Assembly: GCA_017936205.1 (NCBI GenBank)
Contig: JAGBGB010000149.1
Coordinates: forward strand, 1 to 8,312
Reading direction: 5' to 3'
Origin: Oscillospiraceae bacterium
GTDB lineage: Bacteria > Bacillota > Clostridia > Oscillospirales > Oscillospiraceae
Length of the DNA stretch: 8,312 nt
Positions 5,288 through 8,312 of this stretch are shown piece by piece. Numbering within the stretch: position 1 is the stretch's first letter; the number at the start of each line of letters is the position of its first letter. A model generated the notes under the pieces. The model was not told the origin of the DNA. It made no database searches and saw only the letters and a program-made list of their open reading frames with translations. Made by a program: the position numbers and the translations under genes.

Positions 5288-7765
5288 TCACTCTATCACA
5301 GTCAGAATGTCAACAAAGCGGTAGCCAAACCGTTGTGCCAACGCCTGTGTAGCAGAACCTACATATCCGTACACCACCACCTGATCACGATCTCCAAAGG
5401 GCCATTTATCACTTTCCTTAAGGAATGCCCCCACATTAGCCTCGTTCAGTTTGTAGTACGGGCTGAGGACATACACTTCCTTTAAGGCAGTGCATGAGGA
5501 AAAAATGCCATAAAAAATCTCTGAGACGCTATCCGGGATTACAATGCTTTCCAGTGCGGTACATCGGGAAAAAACCAGCATATTCATGAGCTTCAGACAA
5601 GGAGGAAGAGAAACCTCCTTGAGAGATGTACAACGGGAAAAGGTAAACATTTGCAGTTCCGTCAAAGCAATAGGTAGCTGCACAGTTTCAATAGAGCTAC
5701 ACCCCTCGAAGGCATACTCAAGCAGACCGCCACGATTATTTCTCCCGTCATGGGATCGATACAGCGTAATAGAATCCGGCAGCTCCAGCTCCTTCAGGGA
5801 TGTGCAATACGCAAAGGCTAACCATCCGATCTCTCTGACACCGTATGGAAGCTTAAGTTCTGCAAGAGAGGTACAGTTTTGAAATGCCGCATATCCAATA
5901 TACTCCAAGCCTTGTGCCAGATTGAGGACAGACAGGTTCGTGCACTCATAGAAGGCATAATTTCCAATCGTATCTACACTTTCTGCCAAAGTCACCTTCT
6001 CAAGAGAAGGATACTGTGTGAACAGAGAGTCACCCAGCTCTTGGATGCCGTAGAGGATCTCAACCTCCTTAATTTGCTCCCTATAACGATCCCATGGAGC
6101 CTTATCGATGCCCCATGTTCCGTATACAGTGCCCTCTCCGCCAATGACCAAACGACCATCTTCATAAAACGCCCAATATGTATCCAGCCCCTGACCACCG
6201 TCTACAGCATCTGTCATATCCGGAAGCTCTATGGCTCTGTCAGGCTCTGAGATCCCATGGATAAAGCGAATCAGGATCGCACTTACCTGAGAGCGAGTCG
6301 CATCTCCTTGAGGTCTCAGATACACCGTTCCTTTTTCATTCACACCACTGACGATGCTGTGACCAACAGCCCACGCAAGGGGTTCTCTTGCCCAAGTCTG
6401 GACTTGAGCTCCGTCTACAAATTCCTCTACGGACCCGAAAATCTCCGTATCATATCCTTTTTTCAATGCATATCGGTACAGAACCGTTGCCATCTGCTCA
6501 CGGGTGATCTTCCCATTTGGCTTAAACAGTCCGTGGCCTACACCATCCACAATCCCCTGATTAGCAGCCCAACTGACCGCATTGGCATACCATGCATTGG
6601 GCTCCACATCGAAGAACGGGGATGAGTCCCCAGAGGGCGAGCCTTCATAACGCCACAAAACCGTAACCAACATCGCTCTGGTCATAGACTGAGTGGGCCC
6701 AAAAGCCGTGGCAGAAACACCATTGAACAACCCACGGAACACAGCCTCCTGTACCGTATCACGATACCAGGCATTTGTGGGGATATCCTGCATTTTACTG
6801 AAAGCCGCTCCGGGTCCGGGAACATTTTCCCTGTACACTGCACTGCAGTGATCACAGAGATGAACCGATACACCCGCGTACTCCATCGTAGGTTCTGAAG
6901 GTACAGCGATCAATTTATATTGATGTCCGCCCGCGTGCGAACAAATATTAATAGGAATCGTCAGAATCATCTTATTATCATAAACGATTCGCAACTCTCC
7001 CGTACCGTAGCGCATAGGAGTCATGCTCATTAGACCCCCAGCTTCGTGGATCTCAACAAGCCCTTCGTTTTCGCTGATCTCAAGGAGCCCCGAGCCATAA
7101 GAAGGAACCGGACTGCGCCATAATTCCAGTATACGCCCTTCTCCGTTTGAAAAGAACAGTGAATCGACTGTTTCCTTCGTATCCGCATCTCTAAGGATCA
7201 GGTGCCATGGTCTCTGGTATTCCTTGATGCAATAAATGTCTGTCATCGAAGCAGAGCCACTTACAGGAAGAAGAGAGTTTCCTTCTCTGGTGGCAACACA
7301 GGTAACTGCAGTGTATCTCCCCTCCTCGAAGCGGCTGGTATCAACATGAAAATATCTGGTAAACATACCTATCTCAGAGGTAAAGGCTCGATATCCTGTA
7401 TATACCGGTTCTCCCTCGGGAGCATTCCCTTTGTAAATTAACAAGCAATAATACTGGGCGGTGTTTCCATTCTGTAAAACGCCAACAGCAAATTGATTGT
7501 CGGGGCCCTGGGTAAAGGATGTCTTTTCCAGCATGGTTCCGGGGAAAACCATATTATCTTGATCTGTAGTCCTCCGGGAAGGGGCATCCCCAAGTTTAGA
7601 CAACAGTTTTTCCATGTGTATTTCTTCCCATAATCGGACATCTTCAGGTGAGATGATAAACTCTGCTGTCAATTCGGCCTCTGCAACCATCTCTTCAGCA
7701 AAAGAATACCCAGAAACGGTAAGCAGAATGCACACAGCCAAGATAAGTGCAACAAGCTTTCTCAT
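5288..7765 (-). CDS. Secreted surface protein: SLH domains plus BspA-type leucine-rich repeats
   Basis: An 825-residue exported protein, probably held non-covalently in the wall. Residues 1-23 are a signal peptide (MRKL, hydrophobic core, likely cut after SFA). Residues about 35-270 are not recognised, and their last third may be an Ig-like fold. A Cys/His module lies at 275-317 (C275, H277, H281, C304, C307). Three SLH domains follow at about 325-372, 384-434 and 446-504, with TRAM, TREQ and TRSQ at the TRAE-equivalent positions. SLH domains bind pyruvylated secondary wall polymers. The C-terminal part, about 535-768, has BspA-type (LRR_5) repeats of the form AFxxCTSLxxLxLPxxLxxIG, interrupted at about 669-680. 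A cap follows (VVVYGYVGSATQALAQRFGY). BspA repeats often mediate adhesion, but the ligand is unknown here. The ATG has GGAGGT at 6-base spacing. No convincing terminator follows. Confidence 0.93.
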   Translation of the reverse strand: MRKLVALILAVCILLTVSGYSFAEEMVAEAELTAEFIISPEDVRLWEEIHMEKLLSKLGDAPSRRTTDQDNMVFPGTMLEKTSFTQGPDNQFAVGVLQNGNTAQYYCLLIYKGNAPEGEPVYTGYRAFTSEIGMFTRYFHVDTSRFEEGRYTAVTCVATREGNSLLPVSGSASMTDIYCIKEYQRPWHLILRDADTKETVDSLFFSNGEGRILELWRSPVPSYGSGLLEISENEGLVEIHEAGGLMSMTPMRYGTGELRIVYDNKMILTIPINICSHAGGHQYKLIAVPSEPTMEYAGVSVHLCDHCSAVYRENVPGPGAAFSKMQDIPTNAWYRDTVQEAVFRGLFNGVSATAFGPTQSMTRAMLVTVLWRYEGSPSGDSSPFFDVEPNAWYANAVSWAANQGIVDGVGHGLFKPNGKITREQMATVLYRYALKKGYDTEIFGSVEEFVDGAQVQTWAREPLAWAVGHSIVSGVNEKGTVYLRPQGDATRSQVSAILIRFIHGISEPDRAIELPDMTDAVDGGQGLDTYWAFYEDGRLVIGGEGTVYGTWGIDKAPWDRYREQIKEVEILYGIQELGDSLFTQYPSLEKVTLAESVDTIGNYAFYECTNLSVLNLAQGLEYIGYAAFQNCTSLAELKLPYGVREIGWLAFAYCTSLKELELPDSITLYRSHDGRNNRGGLLEYAFEGCSSIETVQLPIALTELQMFTFSRCTSLKEVSLPPCLKLMNMLVFSRCTALESIVIPDSVSEIFYGIFSSCTALKEVYVLSPYYKLNEANVGAFLKESDKWPFGDRDQVVVYGYVGSATQALAQRFGYRFVDILTVIE

Positions 7766-7795
7766 AAAAATACCTCCAATTCATAAGATATATAA

Positions 7796-7824
7796 ATTAT
7801 ATTATACAACATTAGTCTTGTCAA
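7796..7824 (-). promoter_or_regulatory. Perfect-consensus promoter of the SLH/LRR surface-protein gene
   Basis: Minus-strand -35 TTGACA (7819-7824), exactly 17 bases, -10 TATAAT (7796-7801). Both hexamers match the sigma-A consensus fully. Transcription should start near 7789, giving a leader of about 24 AT-rich bases that ends in GGAGGT before the ATG at 7765. This implies strong constitutive expression unless repressed. Confidence 0.9.
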
Positions 7825-7919
7825 TATAGCATTTTACTGAATTAGAAGAATCGTTTGTCCTTTTAGCCCGAACGCACCAAAGAAATTTTATCGAAATCTA
7901 ATTTGTTTCTCTTTTGTAG
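7825..7919. other. Divergent intergenic spacer with no recognised feature
   Basis: AT-rich spacer between the divergent promoters of the surface-protein gene and the nrdG-like gene. I see no gene, clear hairpin or known operator here. Confidence 0.5.
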
Positions 7920-7948
7920 TTGACAAAACATCGTTTTCCATGTATTCT
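7920..7948 (+). promoter_or_regulatory. Promoter of the nrdG-like gene
   Basis: Plus-strand -35 TTGACA (7920-7925, perfect), 17-base spacer, -10 TATTCT (7943-7948, four of six). The start would fall near 7955, directly at the first NrdR-like box. Confidence 0.72.
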
Positions 7949-7954
7949 ATACAA

Positions 7955-8001
7955 GCACAAGATATTGTGTTTTATTTCCTCAGAAATACAATATACACTA
8001 A
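7955..8001 (+). promoter_or_regulatory. Tandem NrdR-box-like operators
   Basis: Box 1 (7955-7970, GCACAAGATATTGTGT) matches the known NrdR consensus ACACWATATATWGTGT at 14 of 16 positions. Box 2 (7986-8001, ATACAATATACACTAA) matches at about 11 of 16. They are offset by 31 bp, about three helical turns, the spacing typical of NrdR box pairs. They lie between the -10 box and the ribosome binding site, where a bound repressor would block transcription. NrdR represses ribonucleotide reductase genes when dATP is high. The consensus and spacing come from family knowledge; the matches were counted by eye. Confidence 0.75.
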
Positions 8002-8025
8002 TTTCCAGTTGTGAAGGAGGGTTCT

Positions 8026-8312
8026 ATGCGCATAGGTGGTTTGCAAAAAATGACCTTACTGGACTTTCCCGGCAAGGTAGCATGTACGGTGTTTTTGCAG
8101 GGGTGTAACTTTCGTTGTCCCTTTTGCCACAATTCTCCGTTGCTTCGGGGAATTGACGAACTTTCAGAAGAGTCCTTCTTTGACTTCCTGAAGAAACGGC
8201 AGGGTCTATTGGATGGGGTGGCAATCACCGGTGGAGAACCACTCCTTAATCCTGAGATCGGAGTTTTCATACAAAGGATCAGGGATATGGGCTTCTCTGT
8301 TAAATTAGATAC
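8026..8312 (+). CDS. nrdG: Anaerobic ribonucleotide reductase activating protein, NrdG2-type radical SAM (5' part only)
   Basis: The gene runs off the right edge, leaving 95 complete codons. The product is a radical-SAM enzyme that should install the glycyl radical on the anaerobic ribonucleoside-triphosphate reductase NrdD, allowing DNA precursor synthesis without oxygen. The iron-sulfur cysteines C27, C31 and C34 form the CX3CX2C motif (GCNFRCPFCHN), and ITGGEP (67-72) is the SAM-binding segment. The opening MRIGGLQKMTLLDFPGKVA matches the longer NrdG2 form (TIGR02495 type) rather than short E. coli NrdG. The ATG at 8026 has AAGGAGG at 5-base spacing. The NrdR-like boxes upstream support the assignment. 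Pyruvate formate-lyase activase-like proteins share the motif and remain a weaker alternative. nrdD would be expected nearby, outside the window. Confidence 0.85.
   Translation, partial: MRIGGLQKMTLLDFPGKVACTVFLQGCNFRCPFCHNSPLLRGIDELSEESFFDFLKKRQGLLDGVAITGGEPLLNPEIGVFIQRIRDMGFSVKLD

Noticed and set aside
5462..6043. Possible tandem DNA repeats in the 3' part of the surface-protein gene
   Set aside because: The repetition is at protein level (LRR units of about 23 residues). The DNA copies have diverged, so this is not a separate nucleotide repeat array.
7920..8108. Plus-strand open frame of 62 codons spanning the nrdG promoter
   Set aside because: It covers the -35, -10, NrdR-like boxes and the start of the nrdG frame, and has no ribosome binding site.

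Overview
The window looks like a chromosomal stretch from a low-to-medium GC, Gram-positive, anaerobic Firmicute, most likely a gut-type Clostridium relative. The evidence is the L27 N-terminal extension paired with its Prp protease gene, the GGAGG-type ribosome binding sites, a surface protein combining SLH domains with BspA-type leucine-rich repeats, an LCP-family wall protein, and an anaerobic ribonucleotide reductase activase under apparent NrdR control. No mobile element, CRISPR array, tRNA or rRNA is visible. Six genes lie complete on the minus strand before the large surface-protein gene (also minus). Only the last gene, cut by the right edge, is on plus.

Left edge (1-188): no gene. 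Positions 1-123 are packed with inverted repeats that could fold in several mutually exclusive ways. Positions 144-183 hold a long hairpin just after the obgE stop, which probably ends that transcript.

Ribosomal/Obg block (189-2641, minus): a strong promoter with phased A-tracts upstream (2582-2641) reads a short structured leader and then rplU (L21), prp (the cysteine protease that trims L27) and rpmA (L27). A textbook intrinsic terminator sits between rpmA and obgE, so the ribosome-assembly GTPase is probably made at a lower level than the ribosomal proteins.

Envelope/tRNA block (2652-5244, minus): a near-consensus promoter starts a likely transcript with an LCP-family transferase, glutamyl-Q tRNA(Asp) synthetase (gluQ) and, after a gap with a hairpin, a small two-CBS-domain protein.

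Surface-protein gene (5288-7824, minus): an 825-residue secreted protein with a signal peptide, an unrecognised N-terminal region, a Cys/His module, three SLH domains and a C-terminal BspA-type LRR block. It is read from a perfect TTGACA-17-TATAAT promoter. SLH domains bind secondary wall polymers and LCP enzymes attach such polymers, so its position beside the LCP gene may be functional.

Right edge (7825-8312): a divergent intergenic region leads to the 5' end of a radical-SAM activase of the NrdG2 type. Between its promoter and its ribosome binding site lie two NrdR-box-like sequences spaced 31 bp apart, which independently supports the ribonucleotide-reductase assignment. Most of the window is ordinary core-genome content. 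The items most worth a second look are the repeat-rich element at 1-123, the NrdR box pair, and the surface-protein architecture.
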